DNA from: Oxalobacter sp. OttesenSCG-928-P03 | Lineage (GTDB): Bacteria; Pseudomonadota; Gammaproteobacteria; Burkholderiales; Burkholderiaceae_D | DNA: 56,721 bases | Direction of reading: 5' to 3' | Assembly (NCBI GenBank): GCA_030269625.1 | Contig: JAJDFZ010000007.1 | Span: forward strand, 1 to 56,721 | Shown: piece by piece, positions 1 to 7,980 of the stretch | Layout: the number at the start of each line of letters is the position of its first letter | How positions within the stretch are numbered: position 1 is the stretch's first letter | Made by a program: the position numbers and the translations under genes | The notes under the pieces: generated by a model | What the model was told of the DNA's origin: nothing | The model's input: the letters and a program-made list of their open reading frames with translations, nothing else | Databases searched by the model: none

Positions 1-737
1 TCGAGATGAGCGGCCTTGCGGCGTAACGGCATGATAACGGCACACTCAAGCAGTACCCCAAGCAGGATCAGCGTCAATGCCCAGGCATTGAGATCTTCCA
101 TATTCAGCCGGCGGTAACTCCAGAAAATCCGCGCGCCAATCCCCTCATGGCTTCCCAGAAATTCAGCAACGGCGGCGGCCTTCCATCCGGCAGCCAGAAC
201 TGTGGAAAAGGCGGCAAGCCAGTAAGGCCCGATACCCGGCAGTACCAGCAAACGCAGCATTTTTGTTTTGGATACTGAATACAGGCGGCTCATGGCAAAC
301 AGGCGGCGATCCAGTCCCATCATCCCCTGCGCCGTACTGCTGAAAACAAAAGGAAATGTCACGGCAAAAACGGTTGTGACAGGAACCAGTGATCCTGTTC
401 CGGCCCACACCATCAAAAGCGTTATCCAGACAATGGCAGGACAGGCCTGCAAGCCTGCAACCAGAGGAGAAATCATGCGGAGCACACCCGGTATCATGCC
501 GGCAGCCAGTCCCAGCACAACGCCCGCGATATTGGCCAGGAGGATGCCTGCAATGCCCCGCATCAGCGTATAGCCCAGTTCGCGGAAAAGTTCACCATTT
601 TGCGCCAGCCTCCACCATGCCTCCATAACAGCGCCAGGCGATGGCGCAAGCTCAGGCCCCAGAAAATGATTCGCCATAAGCGCAGCAGCTGCCAGCAGCA
701 AAAGGGATACCACGTATGGAAGCACCTTTTTCATCAT
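1..737 (-). CDS. ABC transporter permease, NitT/TauT (SsuC/TauC) type, 3' end outside window
   Basis: This is the inner-membrane permease of an ABC importer. The reading frame is open from an ATG at 737 to the window edge, so about 245 residues are seen and the C-terminus is missing. It begins with a hydrophobic anchor and has several further membrane segments. The stretch GWKAAAVAEFLG followed by GIG matches the EAA loop that contacts the ATPase in TauC/SsuC-type permeases. The start overlaps the stop of the binding-protein gene by ATGA (734-737), so the two are translationally coupled. The ATPase gene is presumably just outside the window. The substrate cannot be read from sequence; pairing with a TonB receptor upstream suggests a scarce ligand such as a metal chelate, but this is inference. 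Confidence 0.85.
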   Translation of the reverse strand, partial: MMKKVLPYVVSLLLLAAAALMANHFLGPELAPSPGAVMEAWWRLAQNGELFRELGYTLMRGIAGILLANIAGVVLGLAAGMIPGVLRMISPLVAGLQACPAIVWITLLMVWAGTGSLVPVTTVFAVTFPFVFSSTAQGMMGLDRRLFAMSRLYSVSKTKMLRLLVLPGIGPYWLAAFSTVLAAGWKAAAVAEFLGSHEGIGARIFWSYRRLNMEDLNAWALTLILLGVLLECAVIMPLRRKAAHL

Positions 738-1738
738 GATTCCGGCAAAATAAATGAATCCGACGGCATCCCGTCTCCGGCAGGCGTATTTCGCAGTTCC
801 GGAAGGATCATTTTCAAAAATGCGGCAACCTGCTCACGAACATTACCGGCAGGCTCAACATAAATCAGGTCTCGTTCGAGCGAAGCCTCAAGAACTGCCA
901 TTCCCAGCGTTTCACGAACCGGCTCCGGCAGGACGGCAGCCGCCTCTTTCCTGCTGGACCTGAGTTTCAAAACCGCGCCCTGCATCCTCTGGACAAGCTC
1001 TTTTGCCATTTCCGGATGTGCTTTAATAAAAGCCGTGTTGGCGGCAATACCTGCCAGAGGCAGCCGGGCAGGACCGCCAAAACGTCTGGCATATTCTTCC
1101 TCCAGGCTCGCCACAATCCGGATATCCTTCTTTTTCGCCAGCAGCAGCGACAAAAGCGGCTCAGGCATCAGCGCATAATGACGTGTACCGCGCATTATCT
1201 CCAGCATCAGTTGCTGTGGCGGCATTGGCGCAACCTTGAAGGTCATGCCGCCTTTTTTTCCCATTGCTTCCACGATGCCCAGCGCCGGACCATCCTGTGG
1301 CGTGACCGCCAGTGGCTCGCCGGTTTTCTTCAGGATGTCGGCGATATCCTCCAGCGACATCACTTTTTCTTTGGACGATGTAACGAAATAAAATTTCTTC
1401 CATGCTGTAACTGCAATCAGGGTCACTGGCGCCCCTCGCTTTGCCGCCTGTGCAAAGCCCTCGAGATTGCCGACCCAGAGATCCCCCTTTCCGGCAAGCA
1501 TGACGCCACGAAGGTCATCCAGATTTTTCCAGTAGCGAACCTGAAGCTCATACCCTTTTGGCCATCCCTCTCCAATAGCAGACCATAGCGGAATCTGCGG
1601 CGTTGTCGCCGTTAGCGCTGTATACAGGACGATTTTCTTTGCCGGCACACTGTCTGCCGCCCTGGAAGAAGACGTGCCAAAGGCAAAAAATATTACTGCT
1701 GCAAAAAACAACATCCTGCTGAAAAACCTGCTTTGCAT
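734..1738 (-). CDS. ABC transporter periplasmic substrate-binding protein, NMT1/TauA-like
   Basis: This is the periplasmic ligand-binding protein of the ABC importer. The chosen start (1738) opens directly into a signal peptide (MQSRFFSRMLFFAAV... ending near SSRAA) and has AAGGAA about six bases upstream; an ATG 36 bases earlier would put a charged extension before the signal and is less likely. The mature part has the two-lobe pattern of the NitT/TauT family: an early beta strand VLYTALTA, the GKGDLWVGNLEG segment, and a later PEPLLSLLLAKK segment. The gene sits 60 bp after the TonB receptor and overlaps the permease start by 4 bp, so it belongs to one uptake unit. The ligand is unknown. 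NMT1/TauA relatives bind sulfonates, nitrate, pyrimidine precursors or metals, so homology alone does not settle it. Confidence 0.85.
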   Translation of the reverse strand: MQSRFFSRMLFFAAVIFFAFGTSSSRAADSVPAKKIVLYTALTATTPQIPLWSAIGEGWPKGYELQVRYWKNLDDLRGVMLAGKGDLWVGNLEGFAQAAKRGAPVTLIAVTAWKKFYFVTSSKEKVMSLEDIADILKKTGEPLAVTPQDGPALGIVEAMGKKGGMTFKVAPMPPQQLMLEIMRGTRHYALMPEPLLSLLLAKKKDIRIVASLEEEYARRFGGPARLPLAGIAANTAFIKAHPEMAKELVQRMQGAVLKLRSSRKEAAAVLPEPVRETLGMAVLEASLERDLIYVEPAGNVREQVAAFLKMILPELRNTPAGDGMPSDSFILPES

Positions 1739-1798
1739 CACATATTCCTTCTTCGCCAATGCGATATCAAACATACGCCTGCGCGCGGCCCCCGATTA

Positions 1799-3910
1799 TC
1801 AGAAACTGACACTGTAATTCAGTGCAACCACAATTCCCGGCTCCCACACCCGGTAACCGCGCTGGTTTGCAAGGTAATTGTAATATCGGGTATCAAAAAT
1901 ATTATCCAGTGTCAGTGAGAAATCATGTTTGAGCCCCTGGGACTCAAAACGGTAGCCAAGCGCGGCATTCAGGAGAATCACTCCTTTTGCTGTCTCCACA
2001 TTTTCCGGTGTTGAATTCTGTGGTGCAATCATGCGGCTGTTTACATTGGCCCAGAACCCGTTTTGCCTGTAATCCAGTCCGATCTGTCCGGATATGGGTG
2101 CCACACCAGGTAGTGCCTGGTCTTTTTGCTTGTCCCTCCCGTAAAGTGCCGTCACGTCACCGTAAACAGCCCAGTTGCGATGAAACTGCCATCTTGCGTC
2201 CACCTCGGCACCATAGATACGGGCATCATCCACATTATCAAGCTCGATGCGTGTTGGGCTGACACGTTTTTCTGCAATGTAATCCGTAATGATGTTGGCA
2301 AAGAGACGGACGCCGGCGTGAAAGCCGGGGTTGTCATAACGCAAGCCGTACTCTGCATAATAGGTCCGCTCCGGGTCGAGATTGGGGTTTCCGTAAAGTG
2401 CTCCCAGGCTGCCTCCCAGATTGACGTACTTGAAACGTTCCATGAGATCAGCCGCCCGGTAGCTCGTTGCAACCAGAAAGGAATGTGACCAGTTTTTATC
2501 TGCCCGCCAGGTCAGGCCGGCATGCAGGTGGTAGCCATAGTCATCTTCGTCCGTACTGTCATACAGTTTTCTTGCCTGGGTACTATTGGAATTCGGCACA
2601 GGCGTAATCTCATACATGGACGTGGCTTTCGTATTGAGGTATTCCAGGCGGCCTCCCAGGTTCACGGTAAGTGTCTTGCTCACCTCCCAGTTGTCTTCAG
2701 CAAAGAGGCTGAAAGAAGTCTGGGTCGGGTCAGGCATGGTGTTGTCATAAAACTGGATAGGCCCGCCCGCCTGTGCAGGCCTGAATATGGAACGGTACCG
2801 GCTGGTCTCAACCGACCAGCGCCAGAATTCCAGTCCCGAAACAAGGGTATGCGCTCCCGCCTCGAATGTTCCCTGTACTTTTCCGCCCCAGTTCTCATGA
2901 TGTGTCCGCGGGCGGAGCTCCAGGGGATATGCGCCTGTGGTCGCAGGAGGAATCCGGTCCACCTGGACATGCCGCTTGTTTTCGGAATAATAAAAACTGG
3001 CCTCCAGCATCTTCAGGTACTGCGCGTTGACGTCCAGTGTGGCATCCATGCTCAGGAAGGAAAATTCGGTACGCGGATACATCACCCTGGCCAGTTCCGG
3101 CATGGAGGAAGGGCCACCTGGTATCCCGATATCATGTCCAACGGATTTCAACGCTTCAAAAGACAGCATGAGGTTTTCATACGGCTTCAGGTTGAACACC
3201 GCCCGGGCCTGCTTGTCCCTGAATTCACTGTTGGGCACATTGGTATGGTGCCCCCCGTAGGTATCGCTGTAATCGCGCCAGGCCCCGGCAACCAGGCCGC
3301 TGGCAGCAGGGCCGGACAGGCTGACATTGCCATAGGCATTACCTCCTTCGGGATTGGAGCTGCCGGAAAGGGCAACCCGGCCATGAACTTCTTTCCCGGA
3401 AGTCAGAGATGGCTTGCGTGTAATGATATTGACCACACCGCCAATGGAACCCGTGCCATAAAGCGCGCTGACCGGTCCTTTCAGCACCTCGATACGCTCA
3501 ACATCGGCAGGATTGATAATACCCAGCCGGAAATTGAGGTCTGTCGCGGTATTGATACGCTTGCCATTTAACAGAACAACCACGGAGGGACCGGAAAGGC
3601 CGCGAATGGAAATATCCTGCGCCCAGGGCGAATCGCCTGTTCGCGCAATACCGGGAATCCGCTGAAGCGCATCAACAATACTGCCCTTGGGCGCCAGTGC
3701 AATTTCCCTTTCGGTAACAACAGCAACCCCTCCCGGCGTATTGGATTGGGAAGTGGCGTATCCCCGCGCCGTAACCAGCACAGGGTCCATCGCGACTTCA
3801 TTTTTGTCAGGCTCTTCCGCAAAAGCCAATTGAAACAGAAGCGAGGCGCACAATGTCCAAACTGCCTTTTTCATGAAAAGCAGGCCTGGACAAACCATCG
3901 GTTTTTTCAT
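1799..3910 (-). CDS. TonB-dependent outer-membrane receptor
   Basis: This is a ligand-gated outer-membrane barrel powered by TonB. The first 30 or so residues contain a signal peptide (core MKKAVWTLCASLLFQLAFA). A TonB-box-like stretch DPVLVTARG follows, then a plug domain with GGVAVVTEREI, VDALQRIPG and the typical IERIEVLKGP-type segment (here VERIEVLKGPVSALYG), then the beta barrel. It ends in the aromatic residue expected of barrel proteins (LNYSVSF). The family usually has 650-750 residues; this has 703. The start at 3910 overlaps the stop of the sensor gene by ATGA. A second ATG at 3874 gives a more normal signal peptide and is an alternative. Its plug resembles siderophore/cobalamin/colicin-type receptors, but the ligand cannot be assigned. 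Confidence 0.92.
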   Translation of the reverse strand: MKKPMVCPGLLFMKKAVWTLCASLLFQLAFAEEPDKNEVAMDPVLVTARGYATSQSNTPGGVAVVTEREIALAPKGSIVDALQRIPGIARTGDSPWAQDISIRGLSGPSVVVLLNGKRINTATDLNFRLGIINPADVERIEVLKGPVSALYGTGSIGGVVNIITRKPSLTSGKEVHGRVALSGSSNPEGGNAYGNVSLSGPAASGLVAGAWRDYSDTYGGHHTNVPNSEFRDKQARAVFNLKPYENLMLSFEALKSVGHDIGIPGGPSSMPELARVMYPRTEFSFLSMDATLDVNAQYLKMLEASFYYSENKRHVQVDRIPPATTGAYPLELRPRTHHENWGGKVQGTFEAGAHTLVSGLEFWRWSVETSRYRSIFRPAQAGGPIQFYDNTMPDPTQTSFSLFAEDNWEVSKTLTVNLGGRLEYLNTKATSMYEITPVPNSNSTQARKLYDSTDEDDYGYHLHAGLTWRADKNWSHSFLVATSYRAADLMERFKYVNLGGSLGALYGNPNLDPERTYYAEYGLRYDNPGFHAGVRLFANIITDYIAEKRVSPTRIELDNVDDARIYGAEVDARWQFHRNWAVYGDVTALYGRDKQKDQALPGVAPISGQIGLDYRQNGFWANVNSRMIAPQNSTPENVETAKGVILLNAALGYRFESQGLKHDFSLTLDNIFDTRYYNYLANQRGYRVWEPGIVVALNYSVSF

Positions 3911-6237
3911 GCGTCTTTTTCTGATATGTCGGATTTAACGGCAATCAGGTTGGCATGGAGGGGATTCCCATAGAAAACGGTCTCTTCTCCCTGGTAAATG
4001 CACGTCTGGTTTCTTCCGTTTCTTTTTGCCGCATATAAAGCCTTGTCGGCCTGCTGCAGCATTTCCTGAAGCGAGTTGACTCCCTGATTCAAAGCCAGAC
4101 CAATACTCAGGGTAATCGGTATGCCATTCCAGTTATCGCTGCCTGATGCGCTTTCTACGCTTTTCCGGATTCTCTCGGCAAATTCAACCGCAAATTTCTC
4201 GTCAATATCGGACAGGAATATAACAAACTCTTCACCGCCATAACGGGCCAGAAGATCGTAGGAACGCAAGCCTTCCTTCATGTGCGCTGCTGTCAATCTG
4301 AGGACCTCATCGCCAACGTGATGCCCGTAGTTGTCGTTGATCTGTTTGAAGAAATCCAGGTCCAGCATCATGGCGCAACATGAGCCGTTTGTCCGCTTCA
4401 GCTTGTCAAACTGTCTTGTCGCAAACTCCATGAAATACCGCCGGTTATAAATGCCTGTCAGCGAATCGATATAGGCATTTTCCTCCAGCTCCTTACCGTG
4501 TATGGCTGACACGATCAGTATGCCGCTTGCACCAATAGCCGAAATTTCCTCATTCGTGTAATTCCGCAAAGACGCGGTTATCAGGGTAATAAATCCCCAG
4601 AACATCCCTTTAATCATGATGGGAACAGCAATAAACAGTGTCCCTTTTTCGGAAAAGAACTCCAGCTCAACCTCGGTTCTGCTCATGATAAGGTGCTCAC
4701 CATTTGAAAGCTTGTCCAGCCAGGCAACCGGCCACTCCTTGCGAACCTTGAAAAGCTCGCCATCTTCACTGTCGGTATAGTAAAACAGCCTTGAGCACTG
4801 GTATTTTCCGTCTATCCTTTCCACTTTCCACAGAGAAGACAGGTTGCAGTCAAAAACATCGCTCACATCCCGCAGGGAATTGATCACGGCATCCGAATAC
4901 TCGTTTTCCATGAAAGAAATCAGGTTTTCGCCCAGTTGATGGACAAGCCCGATGTATTGCGCATTTTTGCGGTGTTCTGTCTCTGCATCATCACGTGATT
5001 TGTAGATGCAGTTGATGGGAATATTGATATTGAGGGCGATTTTGCGCGCCATATCGGCACAGGTATTCGAACCGCAGGCGCCGCAGTTGATGTTTTGTTT
5101 CGCAAAGGTATCCTTGTCCATCTGCGCAAACGCCAACTGGATATCCGCATCCGAAACGCTGCGCATACCGGTATAAACCGGTTTGTACTCGCGAAGGAAG
5201 TGCGAAAGATCAAAAGCGGCATCATACTTCCGGTGCAAATCCTCGTAATACGCCCTGTCGCGGCTGGCTGCGGCCTTACGGCCGGCATCCATTGCCGCAT
5301 GCAACTGGAACATGTTGACATCGGAAACCCCGCCCGGACCGATATTGCACCCTTCCGCGCAATTCAGCACATCGAAAATACCGGGCAAAACGTTTTCCGG
5401 TGTTGTGGCGTATTCATCAAGACTGCGATAAACGCTGAACCCTTCTGATTTATCCACGCGTATCGATTGCCCGATAAAAAATTCAATATTTTCCTTGAGT
5501 CCCCCCGGCATGGGGAAAATGGCGCCGAGGCCGCTGTCATAATGATCAAATTCCGCTTCCTCATCAGGCAGTTCAATCCCGTGGGTATCAATATACTCCT
5601 GCAGCCTGGCAAAGGTGATGTTGTAATCGATCATGCCAATGGACTCAAACTCATGGCTTTTTGCGATACAGGGCGAAAGCGCGGCAATTTTGTCAGTAAT
5701 TCCTTTGTACCGGGTCATATAAATCGCGGCACAGGCCATGGGGCTGTGAACCGGCGAAAGCCTGTCAAGGAGATCATGACGGTGAAGCTCACAATAAGAA
5801 ACAATGGCAGGACAGGGCTGGGTAATAAGCGATACCGGCTTATAGGCATCGATGTAACGCAGGTAAGCCCAGATACAGATATCGGCCCCCAGCGAGACAT
5901 CATAAATTTTCCTGACGCCTTTTGTTTTCAGCCAGGCAAGGATGTTTTTCCACTTCGGGAAATTGGACTTGAGCGAAGGCGCTGTAATAAGGGAAAGCGG
6001 CTCTCCCTTCTGCAGGTCTTTAAAAAACTGTTCCAGATCATCGGTATAGGAACGTGCATTGTGCTCACATACCTGAATGCACCTGCCACAGGCGATGCAT
6101 TGCGAATCATCAACATCAACCTTGATGTTGCCGGCAGCATCCTGGTAAGTCAGGTTGGCTGTTTCGATCGGGCATTCCCTGGCACAGCGATTACAGCCAA
6201 CGCAATTTTCCAGACTTGAAATGATAATTTTTTTCAT
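3907..6237 (-). CDS. Hydrogenase-like Fe-S sensor with diguanylate cyclase (GGDEF) domain
   Basis: This is a 776-residue cytoplasmic multidomain protein, numbered from the ATG at 6237 (MKKII; ATGs at 6246 and 6303 are alternatives). Two ferredoxin-type clusters come first (CVGCNRCARECP at 12-23, CIACGRCIQVC at 47-57). A [FeFe]-hydrogenase large-subunit domain follows at about 80-360. It keeps the four cysteines that would hold an H-cluster: C142 in TQPCP, C190 in SPCIAK, and C293 and C297 in CAEGC. The cysteine that shuttles protons in catalytic enzymes (TSCCP) is proline here, as if tuned for sensing. Next is a further Fe-S motif (CGACGSNTC at 385-393), a GAF-like region (about 440-580) and a GGDEF domain with an intact GGEEF active site (667-671) and RSYD inhibitory site (658-661). 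It should make c-di-GMP in response to a redox or gas signal. No HydEFG maturation gene lies in the window. Confidence 0.85.
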   Translation of the reverse strand: MKKIIISSLENCVGCNRCARECPIETANLTYQDAAGNIKVDVDDSQCIACGRCIQVCEHNARSYTDDLEQFFKDLQKGEPLSLITAPSLKSNFPKWKNILAWLKTKGVRKIYDVSLGADICIWAYLRYIDAYKPVSLITQPCPAIVSYCELHRHDLLDRLSPVHSPMACAAIYMTRYKGITDKIAALSPCIAKSHEFESIGMIDYNITFARLQEYIDTHGIELPDEEAEFDHYDSGLGAIFPMPGGLKENIEFFIGQSIRVDKSEGFSVYRSLDEYATTPENVLPGIFDVLNCAEGCNIGPGGVSDVNMFQLHAAMDAGRKAAASRDRAYYEDLHRKYDAAFDLSHFLREYKPVYTGMRSVSDADIQLAFAQMDKDTFAKQNINCGACGSNTCADMARKIALNINIPINCIYKSRDDAETEHRKNAQYIGLVHQLGENLISFMENEYSDAVINSLRDVSDVFDCNLSSLWKVERIDGKYQCSRLFYYTDSEDGELFKVRKEWPVAWLDKLSNGEHLIMSRTEVELEFFSEKGTLFIAVPIMIKGMFWGFITLITASLRNYTNEEISAIGASGILIVSAIHGKELEENAYIDSLTGIYNRRYFMEFATRQFDKLKRTNGSCCAMMLDLDFFKQINDNYGHHVGDEVLRLTAAHMKEGLRSYDLLARYGGEEFVIFLSDIDEKFAVEFAERIRKSVESASGSDNWNGIPITLSIGLALNQGVNSLQEMLQQADKALYAAKRNGRNQTCIYQGEETVFYGNPLHANLIAVKSDISEKDA

Positions 6238-6683
6238 TAAAGACATCCAATCCGGGCGGAGAGGCTGCGCGATAGTTGGTTGCTTCCAGTCAACATTTAT
6301 CAAGTTAAAAGAGTATCATGAATTCTTTCTGTTTTTTCATATTTCATGCCTATTTTTTACACCGGACTTATAAGGAAAACCGGGCCACTTCAGCCGTTTC
6401 CCTCTTTTCTTCATCATCCGGGAAAAATTCTGCCCGGCAATAGATATGCTCAGCAGATAACAAAAAACAATTTCCGGCTTCGGGAAGACATGTTGAATTC
6501 AGATAATGGCGCGCAATATTTCCATACTTTTCCGACATGAAAAAAACTGAGGGGAAAACTGGATTGACCTGCCACGGCTCAGAAGGCAGATTTGAAAACA
6601 CAATAAATCAACAAGTTACATCTCTTTTTTGTTTGGGCACAGGTAAAACTCCCCCGCAACCCGCGTGTTATCTCTCTCGCGCG
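6238..6683. other. Intergenic stretch without a supported gene
   Basis: These 446 bases lie between the start of the sensor gene and the end of the next minus-strand gene. Short open frames exist on both strands, but none has a good ribosome site, family match or clear coding character. The promoter for the sensor/TonB/ABC unit should be here. I could not find a convincing -35/-10 pair, and an FNR-like site near 6290-6303 has only one good half. Confidence 0.4.
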
Positions 6684-7187
6684 TCATACATCTTTTCCAG
6701 CAGAGCGTTCAGCCTCTATATCCAACGACTTCCCCCATTCATCGTTCAGCACTTTAAGCCCCTCGTTCATTATTGTGTGGGTATCATTTGCTTTCCTGGC
6801 ATATCCAAGGAATTCTCCTCTGTTAGCATCCTTGCTTGCAAGATAGTTAATCCCATTAATCATTTTTTGCTGTGATCGCGCCATATCGTTAACGGACATA
6901 ATAAGATTTCTTATCAAAGGATCACTGTGAGTTATTGGTGTATCGGACGCTTCAACATCTTCAGCATTTTTTGCCAAAGCCTTCTCCCACGCCTCATCGA
7001 GCGACTCCATGCCATCCAGCATCGCCATGTATGCTTCATGCGCTTTTTTGGCGTGTTCCTGAAATTTCTTTCTATCGAACTCAGGCCCTTCGATACATGT
7101 AAGAAGGCCCATTATTTCATGCTGTGATCGTGCCAGTTCAAATATGGACATGATCATGTTTCGTATTAACAGATCACCTGGTGTCAT
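6684..7187 (-). CDS. Unknown helical protein with a tandem internal duplication
   Basis: I do not recognise this 167-residue protein. It is made of two copies of a domain of about 72 residues. Copy one spans residues 5-75 and copy two 89-160. Both begin with a shared signature (LIRNMIMS / LIRNLIMS), then ELARSQ / DMARSQ, and end with helices carrying DEAWEKAL / NDEWGKSL. The linker (about 76-88) is acidic and probably flexible. There is no signal peptide or membrane segment, so it is likely cytoplasmic. The whole looks alpha-helical. Its start overlaps the stop of the preceding small gene by ATGA, so the two products are probably made together and may interact. Function is unknown; the duplication suggests two equivalent binding faces. 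Confidence 0.7.
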   Translation of the reverse strand: MTPGDLLIRNMIMSIFELARSQHEIMGLLTCIEGPEFDRKKFQEHAKKAHEAYMAMLDGMESLDEAWEKALAKNAEDVEASDTPITHSDPLIRNLIMSVNDMARSQQKMINGINYLASKDANRGEFLGYARKANDTHTIMNEGLKVLNDEWGKSLDIEAERSAGKDV

Positions 7188-7462
7188 GATTCCTTTGTCC
7201 TCGCAATCGCCTGAATACTGATAGCTGCAGGATCAGTGTCCATCCGCTCATTCAGCCTGTCTGCCACAGCCCTTATTGCATCATCTGATACCTGGAAGAA
7301 CGTAATGGCATCTTTTTTTGGTTGAGTCTCGCCATGCCAGCTTAATAGAGACTTGAAAAGTGAACAACCTGTTGGAACTTTACACCTGGAAAAGAGGTTT
7401 ACCCCATAGTGAGAAAAAGCCTTTTCTTCACTGACAATGTCAAAGAGACAACAGATTGACAT
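7184..7462 (-). CDS. Unknown small protein, first gene after tRNA-Arg
   Basis: This is a 92-residue protein of unknown function. The start at 7462 has AAGGGG only two bases upstream, a short spacing, but no other start gives a sensible protein. The N-terminal half is rich in Cys and aromatic residues (MSICCLF, SRCKV, PTGCSLF). The C-terminal half looks helical (DDAIRAVADRLNERM). It overlaps the duplicated-domain gene by 4 bp and begins only 19 bp after the 3' end of tRNA-Arg on the same strand. That leaves no room for a separate promoter, so it is probably transcribed through the tRNA. Confidence 0.55.
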   Translation of the reverse strand: MSICCLFDIVSEEKAFSHYGVNLFSRCKVPTGCSLFKSLLSWHGETQPKKDAITFFQVSDDAIRAVADRLNERMDTDPAAISIQAIARTKES

Positions 7463-7481
7463 AACCCCTTAATTTGATTGG

Positions 7482-7555
7482 CCTGCCCTAGAGGATTCGA
7501 ACCTCTGACCTACGGCTTAGAAGGCCGTTGCTCTATCCAGCTGAGCTAAGGGCAG
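7482..7555 (-). tRNA. tRNA-Arg (anticodon TCT)
   Basis: Read on the minus strand, this folds as a complete cloverleaf. The acceptor stem pairs CTGCCCT with AGGGCAG, the D arm contains AGCTCAGCTGGATAGAGC, the anticodon loop is CTTCTAA, and the T arm contains GGTTCGAATCC. The anticodon UCU reads AGA/AGG arginine codons. The discriminator is G and CC follows; the final A of CCA is also encoded by the genomic sequence or added later. A TATAAT element lies about 30 bp upstream. Confidence 0.96.
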
Positions 7556-7583
7556 TCCGTGTGATTTAGCTGATATCAGAAAG

Positions 7584-7589
7584 ATTATA
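7584..7589 (-). promoter_or_regulatory. Candidate -10 box of the tRNA-Arg transcript
   Basis: On the minus strand there is a perfect TATAAT about 29 bases before the tRNA 5' end. The -35 region (CTTCGC or TTCGCC with 15-16 bp spacing) is poor. Because the two small genes follow the tRNA without a gap for another promoter, this site probably drives all three. Confidence 0.5.
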
Positions 7590-7733
7590 AAACAGCCCGC
7601 GCAAGGCGAAGGTGGAATCATACCATATTCCCAATGTAATTCCGTTGCCGCACCTGCCCGGATGATGCGTGGATACGCCCCGGGATTGTCCGGGCAAACT
7701 CATCGGGAAAAACCCCTCTTTTTCCGGCAGGCA

Positions 7734-7760
7734 TAAAGTATTTCTTTTTTCTGTCGTAAA
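7734..7760 (+). promoter_or_regulatory. Candidate sigma-28 (FliA) promoter of the yjfB-like gene
   Basis: The -35 element TAAAGTAT (7734-7741) matches the FliA consensus TAAAGTTT at seven of eight bases. An 11-base spacer leads to GTCGTAAA (7753-7760), which matches GCCGATAA at five of eight. Spacing is exactly the FliA value. Transcription would begin near 7767, about 25 bases before the start codon, with the ribosome site in between. Confidence 0.6.
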
Positions 7761-7791
7761 AGAAGAGTGAAATCATATTTAAGGAAACATC

Positions 7792-7980
7792 ATGGACGTA
7801 TCTAGCATAGCCCGCCTGTCTACCGACATGGCGAACGAAAGAACCAGTGTTGCTGTTGGAACTGCCGTGCTGAAACAAGCCATTGATCTGCAGGAAATGG
7901 TAGTAACTCAATTGCTGGATGCTATACCGGCATTACCGGCCAACCCGAACATCGGGCGTAATATCAATACAACGGCTTAA
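7792..7980 (+). CDS. YjfB-family putative motility-associated protein
   Basis: This is a 62-residue protein of the YjfB family, named for Bacillus YjfB and often annotated as a putative motility protein. The family shape is plain: it opens with MDVSSIARL, has a helical middle (AVGTAVLKQAIDLQ, with the alternating Val/Leu/Gln pattern), and ends with a Pro/Asn-rich tail (NPNIGRNINTTA). It starts at 7792 after AAGGAA at a good distance. In other bacteria these genes belong to the flagellar sigma regulon, which fits the FliA-like promoter just upstream. The biochemical role is not known. No flagellar gene lies in the window. Confidence 0.85.
   Translation: MDVSSIARLSTDMANERTSVAVGTAVLKQAIDLQEMVVTQLLDAIPALPANPNIGRNINTTA

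Noticed and set aside
2522-3571. 349-codon open frame on the plus strand inside the TonB receptor gene
   Set aside because: It is antisense to a clear receptor, has no ribosome site or family pattern, and its composition is that of a shadow frame.
6288-6305. Possible FNR site upstream of the sensor gene
   Set aside because: Only the ATCAA half is good; the other half is TCAAC rather than TTGAT.
6346-6875. Plus-strand open frames in and after the 6.3-6.7 kb gap
   Set aside because: They lack ribosome sites, and the second runs antisense into the duplicated-domain gene, which has a better coding pattern.
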